Below are positions 30,015-38,983 of a stretch of 64,000 nucleotides of DNA, in pieces. The notes under the pieces are model-generated. The model did no database searches. It saw only the letters and a program-made list of their open reading frames with translations, and had not been told where the DNA came from. The first letter of the stretch is position 1. The number at the start of each line of letters is the position of its first letter. The DNA lies in NCBI RefSeq assembly GCF_000495815.1, contig NZ_AWGE01000014.1:116925-180924 (forward strand). The letters run 5' to 3'. This DNA is from Asticcacaulis sp. AC466 (lineage in GTDB: Bacteria; Pseudomonadota; Alphaproteobacteria; Caulobacterales; Caulobacteraceae). A program made the translations under genes and the position numbers.

Positions 30015-30056
30015 GCGAGGCTTACCTCGCATAAGCTCGGGCGCCCGATTTTTTTT
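30015..30056 (+). terminator. Hairpins and T-run between xseB and ispA
   Basis: GCGAGG-CTTA-CCTCGC (30015-30030) is followed by the self-complementary TCGGGCGCCCGA and eight T residues (30049-30056). It looks like an intrinsic terminator or attenuator within the operon, which would lower ispA and dxs read-through; ispA may have its own promoter. Confidence 0.55.
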
Positions 30057-30125
30057 AGAAATTGCCGCCCTTGCCGGGTTTCGAAGCCGAAATCCGGAAA
30101 ACACCAAAACAGGAGCCGTCTCATC

Positions 30126-31037
30126 TTGACCCCCGTCGCCGCCAATTCCGATTTGCCGCCGCTGATGGCGCGCATGGCCGAAACGGCCGATCTGGTGACG
30201 ATGGCGCTGGATGAATTGCTGCCGCGCGGCGAAGGGCCGGAGGCCCGCCTGACCGAAGCCATGCGCTATGCGGCACTGGGCCCCGGCAAGCGGTTGCGCC
30301 CCTTCTTCGCGCTGGAGGCCGCGCGCCTGTTTGACGCCGAGGAAAACGCCGTGTTGCGCGCCGCCTGCGCGCTGGAATGCATCCACGCCTATTCGCTCAT
30401 CCATGACGACCTGCCGTGCATGGACGATGACGATATCCGCCGCGGGCAGTTGACCGTTCACCGCGCCTATGACGAGGCGACCGCCGTCCTGGCCGGCGAT
30501 GCGCTACAAAGCGTCGCCTTTGAAATCCTGGCCTCGGAAGACACGCACGAAGACCCGCAGGTCCGCGTTGACCTGATCCGTATGTTGGCCCAGGCATCGG
30601 GCGCGCAAGGCATGGCGGGCGGCCAGATGATCGACCTGATTGGCGTGTCGGACGATCTGGGCGGGGTGGCGCGAATGCAGCGGCTGAAGACCGGCGCGCT
30701 GATCGTTTATGCCTTCCAGATACCGCTGATCATCGCCGATGCGCCTGAAAAGGACGGCATGGCCCTGATGCATTTTGCCCAGGATCTGGGACTGGCCTAC
30801 CAGATTGCCGACGACCTGCTTGACGTCGAAGGCGATCCCGATTTGTTGGGCAAGGGGGCGGGTGGCAAGGATGCCGCCAAGGGCAAGACGAATTTCGTCA
30901 CCCTGCTTGGACTGGACGAGGCGAAAAGCCGTGTACAGATTTTATCGGAGCAGGCCAAATCCCGTCTTGATATTTTCGGCGCAAGGGCGCGATACTTGCG
31001 CGAAAGTGTTGACTTCGTACTTAATCGGCGCAACTGA
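30126..31037 (+). CDS. ispA: Farnesyl diphosphate synthase (short-chain prenyl synthase)
   Basis: 303 residues from a TTG start after AGGAG. First aspartate-rich motif [14 protein letters not shown], second [18 protein letters not shown], plus [10 protein letters not shown] (substrate Lys/Arg) and GGQMIDL. It condenses IPP with DMAPP and GPP to make C15 (perhaps C20) prenyl diphosphate for quinones, undecaprenyl carriers and hopanoids. Cotranscribed with dxs, which feeds the same pathway. Confidence 0.93.
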   Translation: MTPVAANSDLPPLMARMAETADLVTMALDELLPRGEGPEARLTEAMRYAALGPGKRLRPFFALEAARLFDAEENAVLRAACALECIHAYSLIHDDLPCMDDDDIRRGQLTVHRAYDEATAVLAGDALQSVAFEILASEDTHEDPQVRVDLIRMLAQASGAQGMAGGQMIDLIGVSDDLGGVARMQRLKTGALIVYAFQIPLIIADAPEKDGMALMHFAQDLGLAYQIADDLLDVEGDPDLLGKGAGGKDAAKGKTNFVTLLGLDEAKSRVQILSEQAKSRLDIFGARARYLRESVDFVLNRRN

Positions 31038-31074
31038 GACTGCCGTTACGCCAGCAACCGGTTGCGTTTATTGA

Positions 31075-32991
31075 ATGCCTGAAACCCCTATACTCGATAC
31101 GCTTGTCCAACCCGAGCATATCCGCGATCTCACCCCCGTGCAGGTCAAGGCCTTGGCCGACGAAGTGCGCGCCGAAACCATTGACGTGGTGTCGAAGATC
31201 GGCGGCCATCTCGGCTCGGCGCTTGGCGTGGTCGAACTGACCGTCGCCCTGCACCATGTGTTCGAGACGCCGAAGGATATCCTGATCTGGGATGTCGGGC
31301 ATCAATGCTATCCGCACAAGATCCTGACCGGGCGGCGCGACCGCATCCGTACCCTGCGCCAGGGCGGCGGCCTGTCGGGTTTCACCAAGCGCAGCGAAAG
31401 CGTCTACGATCCGTTCGGTGCGGCCCACGCGGCGACCTCGATTTCCGCCGCGCTCGGCTTTTGCGCCGCGCGTGACCAGAAGGGCGAACATAATAAGGTC
31501 ATCGCCGTGATCGGCGACGGATCGATGTCGGCGGGCATGGCGTATGAGGCGATGAACAACGCCGCCGAAACGACGCGCAACCTGACCGTCATCCTCAACG
31601 ACAATGACATGTCGATTGCGCCGCCGGTCGGCGGGATGAGCGCATACCTGGCCAATCTGGTGTCGGGCGGGGCCTATCAGGCCGTTCGCCGCTGGGGCAA
31701 GAGCGTCGCCGAGCGGCTGCCGCGCTCCATCTTCGAGCTGGTGCGCAAGAGCGAAGAATTTTCCCGCACCTATGTCACGGGCGGCACCTTCTTCGAGGAA
31801 TTGGGCTTCTACTATGTCGGGCCGATCGACGGCCATAACATGGAGCACCTGCTGACCGTCCTGACGCGCGTGCGCGAAATCAATGACCGTCCGGTGCTGG
31901 TCCATGTCGTGACGCAAAAGGGCAAGGGCTACGCGCCCGCCGAAACGTCGCCGGACAAGTATCACGGCGTTGCCAAGTTCGACGTCATCACCGGCGAACA
32001 ATCAAAGCCCAAGGCCAATGCGCCCAGCTATACCGACGTCTTCGCCTCCGAACTGATCAAGCAGGCGCGGGTCGATGACCGCATCGTCGCCATTACCGCC
32101 GCCATGCCTTCGGGCACGGGGCTCGACCGTTTCGCCGAAGTCTTCCCGGCGCGCTGCTACGATGTCGGCATCGCCGAACAGCACGCGGTGACGTTTGCGG
32201 CGGGGCTGGCGGCCGATGGCATGAAGCCGTTTTGCACCATCTATTCGACCTTCCTGCAACGCGGCTACGACCAGGTGGCGCACGATGTCAGCCTGCAAAA
32301 CCTGCCGGTGCGCTTCGCGCTCGACCGGGCCGGGCTGGTGGGTGCCGACGGGGCGACCCATGCGGGCAGCTTCGATATCGGGTATCTGGGCGCCTTGCCG
32401 AACATGATGATCATGGCGGCGGCCGACGAAGCCGAATTAGCAGCCATGATCGCCACGGCCACGGCCTATAACGACGGCCCGTCCGCCTTCCGCTATCCGC
32501 GCGGCGAAGCGACCGGCGTGGCCATCCCGGAAATGGCCAGTCCTCTGGCCATCGGCAAGGGCCGCATCCTGCGTGAAGGCTCCAAGATCGCCATTCTGTC
32601 GCTGGGCACACGTCTGGCCGATGCGCTCAAGGCCGCCGACATGCTGGCGGCGCGCGGCCTGTCGACCACGGTGGCCGATGCCCGTTTCGCCAAGCCGATC
32701 GACAAGGAATTGGTGCTGCAACTGGCGCGCCATCACGAATGCCTCATCACGGTCGAAGAAGGCGCGGTCGGCGGGTTCGGTGCGTTTGTCCTGCATTACC
32801 TGGCGGGCGAAGGCGCGCTGGATGCCGGGCTCAAGGTCCGCACCCTGACCTTGCCCGACATCTATCAGGATCAGAACAGTCAGGCGAACCAGTATGCCGA
32901 AGCGGGCCTGGATGCCGCCGGTATTGCCTTGACGGCGCTCAAGGCGCTGGGCCTGGACGATAAGGTCGCGGCCAAGATGGTCAAGGGCTGA
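31075..32991 (+). CDS. dxs: 1-deoxy-D-xylulose-5-phosphate synthase
   Basis: 638 residues, full length. Thiamine diphosphate motif [17 protein letters not shown] with its distal Asn, N-terminal [27 protein letters not shown], then the transketolase pyrimidine-binding part with catalytic Glu in [15 protein letters not shown], and [15 protein letters not shown]. First enzyme of the MEP isoprenoid pathway: pyruvate plus glyceraldehyde-3-phosphate to DXP. The gap from ispA is only 37 bases and contains no obvious terminator. Confidence 0.96.
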   Translation: MPETPILDTLVQPEHIRDLTPVQVKALADEVRAETIDVVSKIGGHLGSALGVVELTVALHHVFETPKDILIWDVGHQCYPHKILTGRRDRIRTLRQGGGLSGFTKRSESVYDPFGAAHAATSISAALGFCAARDQKGEHNKVIAVIGDGSMSAGMAYEAMNNAAETTRNLTVILNDNDMSIAPPVGGMSAYLANLVSGGAYQAVRRWGKSVAERLPRSIFELVRKSEEFSRTYVTGGTFFEELGFYYVGPIDGHNMEHLLTVLTRVREINDRPVLVHVVTQKGKGYAPAETSPDKYHGVAKFDVITGEQSKPKANAPSYTDVFASELIKQARVDDRIVAITAAMPSGTGLDRFAEVFPARCYDVGIAEQHAVTFAAGLAADGMKPFCTIYSTFLQRGYDQVAHDVSLQNLPVRFALDRAGLVGADGATHAGSFDIGYLGALPNMMIMAAADEAELAAMIATATAYNDGPSAFRYPRGEATGVAIPEMASPLAIGKGRILREGSKIAILSLGTRLADALKAADMLAARGLSTTVADARFAKPIDKELVLQLARHHECLITVEEGAVGGFGAFVLHYLAGEGALDAGLKVRTLTLPDIYQDQNSQANQYAEAGLDAAGIALTALKALGLDDKVAAKMVKG

Positions 32992-33017
32992 AACCCCAAG
33001 GCTGAACCTCTAGGCAA

Positions 33018-33045
33018 AAACGGCGCCCCGTGAGAGGCGCCGTTT
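33018..33045 (+). terminator. Intrinsic terminator after dxs
   Basis: A perfect 10-bp stem AAACGGCGCC / GGCGCCGTTT with loop CCGTGAGA, 27 bases past the stop. The facing RcnB-like gene ends 12 bases on, so it may serve both strands. Confidence 0.8.
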
Positions 33046-33057
33046 CCATATATGTGT

Positions 33058-33480
33058 TTAGTTGCTGTTGAGGATCACCGAAGCGATCAGGCCGGTGGCC
33101 ACGGCGGCGAGGACATAGTTGTTGTCGACGCGACGCCATTCATAGCCATACGGCGGGCGGCGCAGATGATGGTGGCGATAGTCTACGACGTACCCACGAT
33201 GCCAGTCGACATAGGAGACATAGCCGCCGCGGCGCCAGTCGGACCGGTCGCGCCAGCCATTGTGGTAGCCGCGACTACGGCCGTCCCGGTATCCATCGCG
33301 ATAGGCGTCGCGGCGGTCATAACGGTCATGTCGGTCATAACGATCGTGGCGATCACGATGGTCGTAACGTTCGTGGCGATCATAACGATCATGATCGCGC
33401 GGGTCTGCTGAGGCAACGCTGCCGAACGCCAGTGTGCCGGCGAGAACAGCGAGGGCCGTAGATGTCAAAAAGCGTTTCAT
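33058..33480 (-). CDS. RcnB-like periplasmic protein with Asp-Arg-His-Tyr repeats
   Basis: 140 residues. Signal peptide MKRFLTSTALAVLAGTLAFG ending at ASA, then a low-complexity stretch of DRYDRHERYDHRDRHDRYDR type (about residues 26-65), and a C-terminal part with GYEWRRVDNNYVLAAVATGL IASVILN, the usual end of RcnB/YraM-like proteins. RcnB helps nickel/cobalt balance in E. coli; here the His-rich repeat could bind metal, but this is not shown. Monocistronic. Confidence 0.8.
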   Translation of the reverse strand: MKRFLTSTALAVLAGTLAFGSVASADPRDHDRYDRHERYDHRDRHDRYDRHDRYDRRDAYRDGYRDGRSRGYHNGWRDRSDWRRGGYVSYVDWHRGYVVDYRHHHLRRPPYGYEWRRVDNNYVLAAVATGLIASVILNSN

Positions 33481-33564
33481 GGCGATTTCCTTTTCTTAAT
33501 CACCCCCAATGACGATAACTATATGACCCGTCGCCTGAACCGTGCATGAACGCGGTCGTCAGGT

Positions 33565-34092
33565 TTAAACTGCGGTTTCCGCTGGGGAAATGGGAAAGAA
33601 AACACCACCGGCGCGCACACCGAACCAGCCGTCTTCGACATGGGCCAGATCGGCCAGATCGCGGGCGAGGTCACGCGACAGACGCGCCTCCAGGCCGCCA
33701 CGGACATGGACATAGGGACGAAAGCCGTCCGCGCCGGTGTCGAAGCGCAGGGCGTTATCCGGTCCGACGACGACAATGTCGCCGACATTTGTGCGAAAGG
33801 TGAGGGGCGCGGTCTCAGTCATTTCGACGGCGATGAAGGGCGTGTCTTCGACACGGATGCCGACCTTTTCGACCGGCGTCACCAGGAAAAAGGCGTCTGC
33901 GTCGCGGCGCAGGATGCGGCTGAACAATTGTACCATGGCGTGCCGCGCGATTGGCGTGCCGTTGTAATGCCAGGTGCCGTCGTGCCGGATCACCATGTCG
34001 ATATCGCCGCAGAATGGGGGATGCCAGGTATCGACCGGCGGCGGACCGGCCTGAACCGTCATATCGTCATAGAGGCGCGACAGGTCCATCAC
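33565..34092 (-). CDS. DUF1285 family protein
   Basis: 175 residues, cytoplasmic. Family features: PPVDTWHPPFCGDIDMVIRH, DGTWHYNGTPIARHAMVQLF, SRILRRDADAFFLVTPVEKV and VRGGLEARLSRDLARDLADL. Structures of the family are beta-rich; the biochemical role is not known. Its start overlaps the stop of the hydrolase-like gene upstream (34089-34092), so both are made from one message. Confidence 0.85.
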   Translation of the reverse strand: MMDLSRLYDDMTVQAGPPPVDTWHPPFCGDIDMVIRHDGTWHYNGTPIARHAMVQLFSRILRRDADAFFLVTPVEKVGIRVEDTPFIAVEMTETAPLTFRTNVGDIVVVGPDNALRFDTGADGFRPYVHVRGGLEARLSRDLARDLADLAHVEDGWFGVRAGGVFFPISPAETAV

Positions 34093-35243
34093 GCCACCGC
34101 CGCATCGCTGCCGGTTTCTGCCTCTGGCCCTGCCTCTCCTTGGCCCGACCGCAGCAACTCGACCCAGGTTTCGGCGATGTCATCGGTGGCTTGCGCGGCT
34201 GCATCGACCACGGCCGCGAACAGGTCGAAGCCGAGCGGCAGGGTGTCGTAGCGGCGATAGACGGTCTGGACGCGGGCTGCCATCAGGCGCTGAACCAGGG
34301 CTTCAGCCTGATCGGCCAGAGGGTCGAGACCGGCGGACACGACGAAGCTGCGCGGCTGGCCCACCAGAAGTGGCTCCAGCGCCGGTGACAGGCGCGGATC
34401 GGTCAGGCTGGCGCCACCGCCGGCATAATGTCCGATCAACAGGTCGATATCCGCGCTCGACAGCGGCCACAGGCCAAGCGCCGCATTGGCCGCGATGCGC
34501 GTATCGCTGAGGTCGGCCAGGGGCGTGACGAGCAGTTGCGCCACGGGTGCGGGCTTGAAATCGCGGCGCAGGTCCAGGCCGACGCGCAGGGCGAGCCCTG
34601 CGCCGGTCAGTATGCCGCCGATGGCGACCCGGCCCGACGGTGCGCCAAGGCGCACGGCATTGGCCTGGGCCCAGTCGAAGGCGGCGCGGGCGTCATCGAG
34701 CGCGGCGGGGAAGCGGTGCACGGGCGCCAGCCTGTATTCGGGCAGGAAGACCGGGCAGCGGGCTTGGTGCGCCAGCCGGACAGCAAAGGCGCGGCTGAGG
34801 TCCGGGCCGCCCAACACACCGCCGCCCTGATGAAAGAAGACGAGGAGCGGGGCGTCTTCGGACACCCGCATCGGCCGGATCAGCAGGCCGCGCGGAATGG
34901 TCCCGGCGGCCGCCCCTTCGCCGCCGATGGTTTCGAATCTTACGCGTATATCAGCGGGGAGGCCGAACAGGGCGGCGGCGTCCTGCCACTCCTGGCGCGC
35001 GGTTTCCAGACTCTTGGCGGTCAGGCTGAGCCCCGTGCGGCCGGAGGTCTGGCTGTACAGGCTGCGCCACAGGCATTGAATCTGGGGATCCAGGGTGCGG
35101 CCCGCGACGTGAACCACCCCACCGCCCGACACGAACCGCAACACCGCCGCCGGCAGGGACAGGGCGTGTTTCAGCAGCCAGGTGTTGAGGAAGCGGGTAT
35201 CGAAGGCGGGCAGGCGCATGGAAAAGGCTCGGCGAAAACGCAA
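34089..35243 (-). CDS. Alpha/beta-hydrolase-fold protein with lost catalytic Ser and His
   Basis: 384 residues of the hormone-sensitive-lipase group: FFHQGGGVLGG (degraded HGGG oxyanion motif), then the nucleophile elbow reads IGGILTGAGLALR where family members have GGDSAGGNLA, giving Leu212 in place of Ser. The Asp segment GLDPLADQAEAL is kept, but the His position reads TLPLGFDLF, with Leu337 where HGF is normal. Two of three catalytic residues are therefore gone in an otherwise intact reading frame. A binding or regulatory role is more likely than esterase activity. It is coupled to the DUF1285 gene. Confidence 0.82.
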   Translation of the reverse strand: MRFRRAFSMRLPAFDTRFLNTWLLKHALSLPAAVLRFVSGGGVVHVAGRTLDPQIQCLWRSLYSQTSGRTGLSLTAKSLETARQEWQDAAALFGLPADIRVRFETIGGEGAAAGTIPRGLLIRPMRVSEDAPLLVFFHQGGGVLGGPDLSRAFAVRLAHQARCPVFLPEYRLAPVHRFPAALDDARAAFDWAQANAVRLGAPSGRVAIGGILTGAGLALRVGLDLRRDFKPAPVAQLLVTPLADLSDTRIAANAALGLWPLSSADIDLLIGHYAGGGASLTDPRLSPALEPLLVGQPRSFVVSAGLDPLADQAEALVQRLMAARVQTVYRRYDTLPLGFDLFAAVVDAAAQATDDIAETWVELLRSGQGEAGPEAETGSDAAVA

Positions 35244-35378
35244 GGCGGGGGGACGGATGTAGCACCTTTCGCGCCCGGAACGCAGCGGGGAGCGATAAAT
35301 AATCTCGCAAACTGCAGCATTTTGATCAAATTTCCGGTAAAATACACGTCAGATTCGCCAATTGCGGCACATTTCTGT

Positions 35379-35409
35379 TTGACCGTTTAAAAAACCTGCG
35401 GCTTAATAT
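35379..35409 (+). promoter_or_regulatory. Promoter and long leader of the cold-shock gene
   Basis: TTGACC (35379-35384) and TTAATA/TAATAT (35403-35409) sit 18-19 bases apart, a plausible sigma-70-type promoter. Start would fall near 35416, leaving a leader of about 160 bases before the ATG. Long structured leaders are typical of cold-shock mRNAs. The remaining part of the 35244-35576 gap shows no gene. Confidence 0.5.
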
Positions 35410-35576
35410 CTCCACAATCCGTTAGTCTGGCTGCCTACGCTAAAGGGATTTGAAGGGGTTCGGCGCCCGCGCCGCATGCCGTTCAGTCTCGCCCGCTGCT
35501 ACCGAGATACACGATTGTCTTGTGGGGGGTAAAAGCCTCACGCCTCGTAACAGCTCGAGACCCAAGGAGAGCGCAC

Positions 35577-35780
35577 ATGGCCGAAGGTACGGTCAAATGG
35601 TTTAACACCACCAAGGGCTACGGTTTCATCCAGCCCTCAGAAGGCGGCAACGACGTCTTCGTTCACATTTCCGCTGTTCAACGCGCCGGCCTGCAAGGCC
35701 TGGCCGACGGCCAGAAGGTATCTTACGAGTTGCAGAACGAGCGCGGCAAGACCGCTGCGGTCGACATTCAGCTTCTGTAA
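35577..35780 (+). CDS. CspA-family cold-shock protein
   Basis: 67 residues. MAEGTVKWFNTTKGYGFIQP contains RNP1 (KGYGFI) and VFVHIS is RNP2; the five-strand OB fold is complete. It binds single-stranded RNA and DNA and melts RNA structure. AAGGAGAG before the ATG fixes the start; an upstream ATG at 35520 is not used. A terminator follows. Confidence 0.95.
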   Translation: MAEGTVKWFNTTKGYGFIQPSEGGNDVFVHISAVQRAGLQGLADGQKVSYELQNERGKTAAVDIQLL

Positions 35781-35827
35781 GATCGCATCTTAAGGCATTG
35801 CGGTCTTCGGACCGTTATACTGACTGG

Positions 35828-35865
35828 AAAAGCGCAGGTGGCGTAAGGCCGCTCTGCGCTTTTTT
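35828..35865 (+). terminator. Intrinsic terminator after the cold-shock gene
   Basis: Stem AAAAGCGCAG / CTGCGCTTTT with a 16-base loop and a run of T residues (35860-35865). It also separates the cold-shock transcript from the riboswitch leader that follows. Confidence 0.85.
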
Positions 35866-35944
35866 CATGCCCAATCCGGGCCTGTTTTTCAGGTTCATCT
35901 TCAAATATGGCGCGTCAGGGATTGCGGCAGGGGCGAAATCATGC

Positions 35945-36055
35945 ATAACGGAGACACTGTCATTGGGGAGTAGCCGCCGTCGTTCGCGACGGGCACGCGT
36001 CAACACACTTGGACCCGCAGGTTCATGGCGCAGGCACTGACGATTTCGTCAGCAG
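35945..36055 (+). promoter_or_regulatory. yybP-ykoY (manganese) riboswitch before the CaCA antiporter gene
   Basis: The leader has the conserved landmarks of this class in order: TTGGGGAGTAGCC (35963-35975), the hairpin CCGTCG-TTCG-CGACGG (35977-35992), then GTCAACACACTTGG (close to the consensus CAACAUACUUGG) and TTCATGGCGCAGGC, followed by hairpin CTGACG-ATTT-CGTCAG (36037-36052). Known members bind Mn2+ and switch on exporters of metal such as MntP. The antiporter ATG/GTG lies about 85 bases downstream; CACC/GGTG and a T-run near 36117 could be the expression platform. Recognised by eye, not by a covariance search. Confidence 0.8.
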
Positions 36056-36138
36056 GCAAGACCTTTGGTCAGGGATGCGACACCTTCGCCGGGTGAGCCG
36101 TATCTTTGCGCCATTGGTTTTTTTAGCTTGCCCGGCCC

Positions 36139-37173
36139 GTGAATGACACCATGCTCCTGACTATCGCCCTTTTCCTGGGCTCGGCCGCCGCGATCTATTT
36201 CGCGTGTGAGTATTTCGTGAACAGCGTCGAATGGTTTGGCAAACGCCTCAATCTGGGCGCCACCGCCGTCGGCACCGTCCTGGCCGCCTTCGGCACCGCC
36301 TTGCCGGAAAGTGCCGTTACCTTCACCGCCGTCGCCTTCGGCCAGACGGCCCAGCAAAAGGACATCGGCGTCGGCGCCGCCATGGGCGGTCCGCTGGTCC
36401 TGGCCACCGTCGCCTATGGCGTGGTCGGGCTGGCGCTTTGGCTCAATAAACGCAAGTTACGGCGGGCCGATCACGGCGTCGATGTCGATGGCGCGGGACT
36501 GGCGCGCGATCAGCTGTCTTTCCTGGCCATCTTCGTGGTCAAGGTGGCGCTCGGTCTGTTTGCCTTCACCATCAAGCCGTGGCTCGGCCTTTTGTTCCTG
36601 GCCGCCTACGCCCTCTATGTCTGGCGCGAGATCAATAGCGGCGAAAGCAGCGCCGAGGAAGACGATCTGGAGCCGTTGAAAATCCGACCAGGGAACCCCA
36701 GCCTGGCCTGGGCCGGGTTGCAGGCCGGTCTGGCGCTTGGCGTCATCGCCTTTGCCTCTCATCTGTTTGTCGGCCAGCTTGAGGCCATCGGCCATTTTGC
36801 CGGTTTGTCGCCGCACATCGTTGCCCTGTTGCTGAGCCCCGTGGCGACCGAGCTGCCGGAAATCATGAACGCCATCATCTGGGTCCGTCAGGGCAAGGAG
36901 CGGCTGGCGCTTGCCAATATTTCCGGCGCCATGATGATCCAGGCGACCATACCGTCGGCGCTCGGCCTGTTCTTTACGCCGTGGCGATTTGATGGGACGC
37001 TTCTGGTTTCGGGCCTGATCACGGGGCTGGCCATCATCGTGCTGTGGAGCGTGTTCCGTCTCAACAAGGCGAAGGTCGATAGCCGGTGGCTGGCGGCGAT
37101 CGGCTTGCTCTATGGTCTGTTTGTGGCGTGGATGGTCTTCGCGCCGCAAGCCCTGCGGACGTTTCAGTTTTAG
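36139..37173 (+). CDS. CaCA-family (sodium/calcium-type) cation antiporter
   Basis: 344 residues, about ten membrane helices. Both alpha repeats of the CaCA family are seen: GTALPESAVTFTAVAFG (about 56-70) and PVATELPEIMNAIIW (about 236-250), each with the ion-binding Pro-Glu; a charged cytoplasmic loop (SGESSAEEDDLEPLK) joins the halves. Start GTG at 36139, with an ATG at 36151 as alternative. The preceding yybP-ykoY riboswitch suggests that the exported ion is Mn2+, not only Ca2+. Confidence 0.9.
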   Translation: MNDTMLLTIALFLGSAAAIYFACEYFVNSVEWFGKRLNLGATAVGTVLAAFGTALPESAVTFTAVAFGQTAQQKDIGVGAAMGGPLVLATVAYGVVGLALWLNKRKLRRADHGVDVDGAGLARDQLSFLAIFVVKVALGLFAFTIKPWLGLLFLAAYALYVWREINSGESSAEEDDLEPLKIRPGNPSLAWAGLQAGLALGVIAFASHLFVGQLEAIGHFAGLSPHIVALLLSPVATELPEIMNAIIWVRQGKERLALANISGAMMIQATIPSALGLFFTPWRFDGTLLVSGLITGLAIIVLWSVFRLNKAKVDSRWLAAIGLLYGLFVAWMVFAPQALRTFQF

Positions 37174-37178
37174 GCTAC

Positions 37179-37330
37179 AGCAAGACGCCCCACCCCCACA
37201 TCTCAACGCTGCGCGTTTCGTGCGGTCCCCCTCCCCAAGCAAGTTGGGGAGGTGCAAGACATAGGACCTCCCCATCTATGATGGGGAGGGGGACCGCGCC
37301 CGAAGGGCGGGGTGGTGGGGTGTCTTGCTT
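37179..37330. repeat. Large inverted copy of the dispersed repeat between convergent genes (copy B)
   Basis: The left arm AGCAAGACGCCCCACCCCCA (from about 37179) and the right arm ending GGTGGGGTGTCTTGCT (to about 37330) are inverted, with GTGCGGTCCCCCTCCCC and GGGGAGGGGGACCGCG further in. Inside are two hairpins, CTCCCCAAGCAAGTTGGGGA and CCTCCCCATCTATGATGGGG. The element fills nearly the whole gap between the antiporter gene and gluQ, which face each other, so it can act as a two-way terminator. Confidence 0.75.
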
Positions 37331-37337
37331 TATTAAA

Positions 37338-38132
37338 TCACTCTTTCGGCGTGGCGGCGATCAGGGCGCGGATATCGTCGGGCGTCAGGCCGTCCTGGCG
37401 ATAGTCGCGCAGCGCCTTTGAGCCCTTGCGCTTGGCCAGGCGGCGGCCCCGATCGTCGAGCAGCAGGGCGTGATGGGCGTATTGCGGCGTCGGCAGTCCC
37501 AGCAGGGCCTGAATCAGCACCTGGGTGTGAGTGGCTTCATAGAGATCATGACCGCGAATGACGCGGCTTATGCCCTGGCGCGCATCGTCGATGACCACGG
37601 CCAGATGGTAGGCGACGCCTATATCCTTACGCCCCAATACGACGTCGCCGTTGAGGGACGGATCGGCGCGGCGCGCTTCGCCATGTTCGGTAAAGCTGAG
37701 GTCGTCATAGCGGCTTCCGAGATGACGGCGGGCGGCATCGAGCGACAGCTTCCAGGCGGGCGTGGCAAGGCCGTTGTCGGCAATCGCTTCACCTTGCGGC
37801 GCGCTGAGGGCGGCTTCGGCTTCGCCCTTGCGGGTGCGGGTATCGGCATAGAGGACGCCCAGCTGTTTCAGGGTGTCCAGCGCGGCGGCGTAGTCGGCCA
37901 GGTGGTCGCTTTGGCGCAGGACCGGGCGGGGCCAGTCGAGCCCAAGCCACGCCAGGTCGTCATAGATGGCGGCTTCATAGGGCGGGCGGCAGCGGGTGTG
38001 GTCGATGTCTTCCAGACGCAGGATGAATTCGCCCCCCTGGCTATGGGCAGCGTCGAACGCGGTCAGGGCGCTATAGGCGTGGCCGAGATGGAGGTAGCCG
38101 GTCGGCGAGGGGGCGAAGCGGGCGCGAAACAT
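37338..38132 (-). CDS. gluQ: Glutamyl-Q tRNA(Asp) synthetase
   Basis: 264 residues. RFAPSPTGYLHLGHAYSALT (HIGH motif as HLGH), RLEDIDHTRCR, the GHDLYEATHTQVLIQALL segment and a KMSKS-like KRKGSKAL mark the truncated GluRS paralogue. It lacks the anticodon-binding domain of GluRS, as expected for GluQRS, which attaches glutamate to queuosine in tRNA(Asp). The canonical zinc cysteines of E. coli GluQ are not visible. Single gene, ending against the inverted repeat. Confidence 0.9.
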   Translation of the reverse strand: MFRARFAPSPTGYLHLGHAYSALTAFDAAHSQGGEFILRLEDIDHTRCRPPYEAAIYDDLAWLGLDWPRPVLRQSDHLADYAAALDTLKQLGVLYADTRTRKGEAEAALSAPQGEAIADNGLATPAWKLSLDAARRHLGSRYDDLSFTEHGEARRADPSLNGDVVLGRKDIGVAYHLAVVIDDARQGISRVIRGHDLYEATHTQVLIQALLGLPTPQYAHHALLLDDRGRRLAKRKGSKALRDYRQDGLTPDDIRALIAATPKE

Positions 38133-38344
38133 GCCCGCAACATAGGGCAGGCGGGGGCGCCTTTCCAGAACCTTGGTGCGCGATCTTCCCGCACCGCCAC
38201 ATTAACCTTCCCGTCATAAAAAATTGGGTTTCTTTTCTCTGGAATCGGGCTCAAACTATCCACAGTGACTAACCTGCTTGCCTAAGGAGGATACGTCTTC
38301 AAACATACTGTGATGAGAGTGCTTTCCGCTGACAGGAGACTGTC

Positions 38345-38905
38345 ATGCAGATTCTGAAAAGCCCGCCTTCGGATTGGCGCGCGCTCGTGCTCAATGCCGA
38401 TTTCCGCCCTTTGTCCTATTATCCACTGTCGACCAAGCCGTGGCAGGATGTCGTGAAGGCCGTCTTCGAAGGCCGCGTTGACGTGGTGTCGACCTACGAC
38501 ATTGAAATCCATTCGCCGTCGATGAAGATGCGGCTGCCCAGCGTGGTGTCGCTAAAGACCTATATCGACCAGAACCGCCCGCCGGCCTTTACCCGATACA
38601 ATGTCTTCCTGCGCGATCAGTTTTCGTGCCAGTATTGCGGCATTGCCGAAGACCTGACCTTTGATCACGTCGTGCCCGTAAGCCAGGGCGGCAAAAGCAG
38701 TTGGACCAACATCCTGACGGCGTGCGCGCCGTGCAACTTGCGCAAAGGGGGAAAAACTCCCCAGCAGGCACGCATGATGCCGACAAAAAACCCACACCGG
38801 CCGACAATGTATCAGTTGCAGGAATTGGGGCGGCGTTTTCCCCCTAACTATCTTCACGAAAGTTGGATAGACTACCTGTATTGGGATACGTTACTCGAAG
38901 GGTAA
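38345..38905 (+). CDS. HNH endonuclease family protein
   Basis: 186 residues. The C-terminal half holds an HNH domain: CQYCG zinc pair, FDHVVPVSQGG (DH of the catalytic core), WTNILTACAPCNLRKGGKTP (N and second zinc pair). The N-terminal half (LVLNADFRPLSYYPLSTKPW) is that of a widely conserved bacterial housekeeping HNH protein. AGGAG before the ATG. The substrate and role are not established; a DNA-repair or nicking function is often proposed. The upstream 38133-38344 gap shows no other gene. Confidence 0.88.
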   Translation: MQILKSPPSDWRALVLNADFRPLSYYPLSTKPWQDVVKAVFEGRVDVVSTYDIEIHSPSMKMRLPSVVSLKTYIDQNRPPAFTRYNVFLRDQFSCQYCGIAEDLTFDHVVPVSQGGKSSWTNILTACAPCNLRKGGKTPQQARMMPTKNPHRPTMYQLQELGRRFPPNYLHESWIDYLYWDTLLEG

Positions 38906-38983
38906 TCTCTGGCTTGCCTGGATTATCGGCGGGCGTATCGGGGAGCTTTTTCTGTTTTGACCGGATTTAAAGTGGCATAGAAC

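Noticed and set aside
33300..33400. Tandem DNA repeat of CATAACGATCGTGG-like units
   Set aside because: It is the coding sequence of the Asp-Arg-His-Tyr region in the RcnB-like protein, so it is not an independent element.
35798..36040. An 80-codon frame after the cold-shock gene
   Set aside because: It spans the terminator and the riboswitch core, so the sequence is explained as RNA structure.
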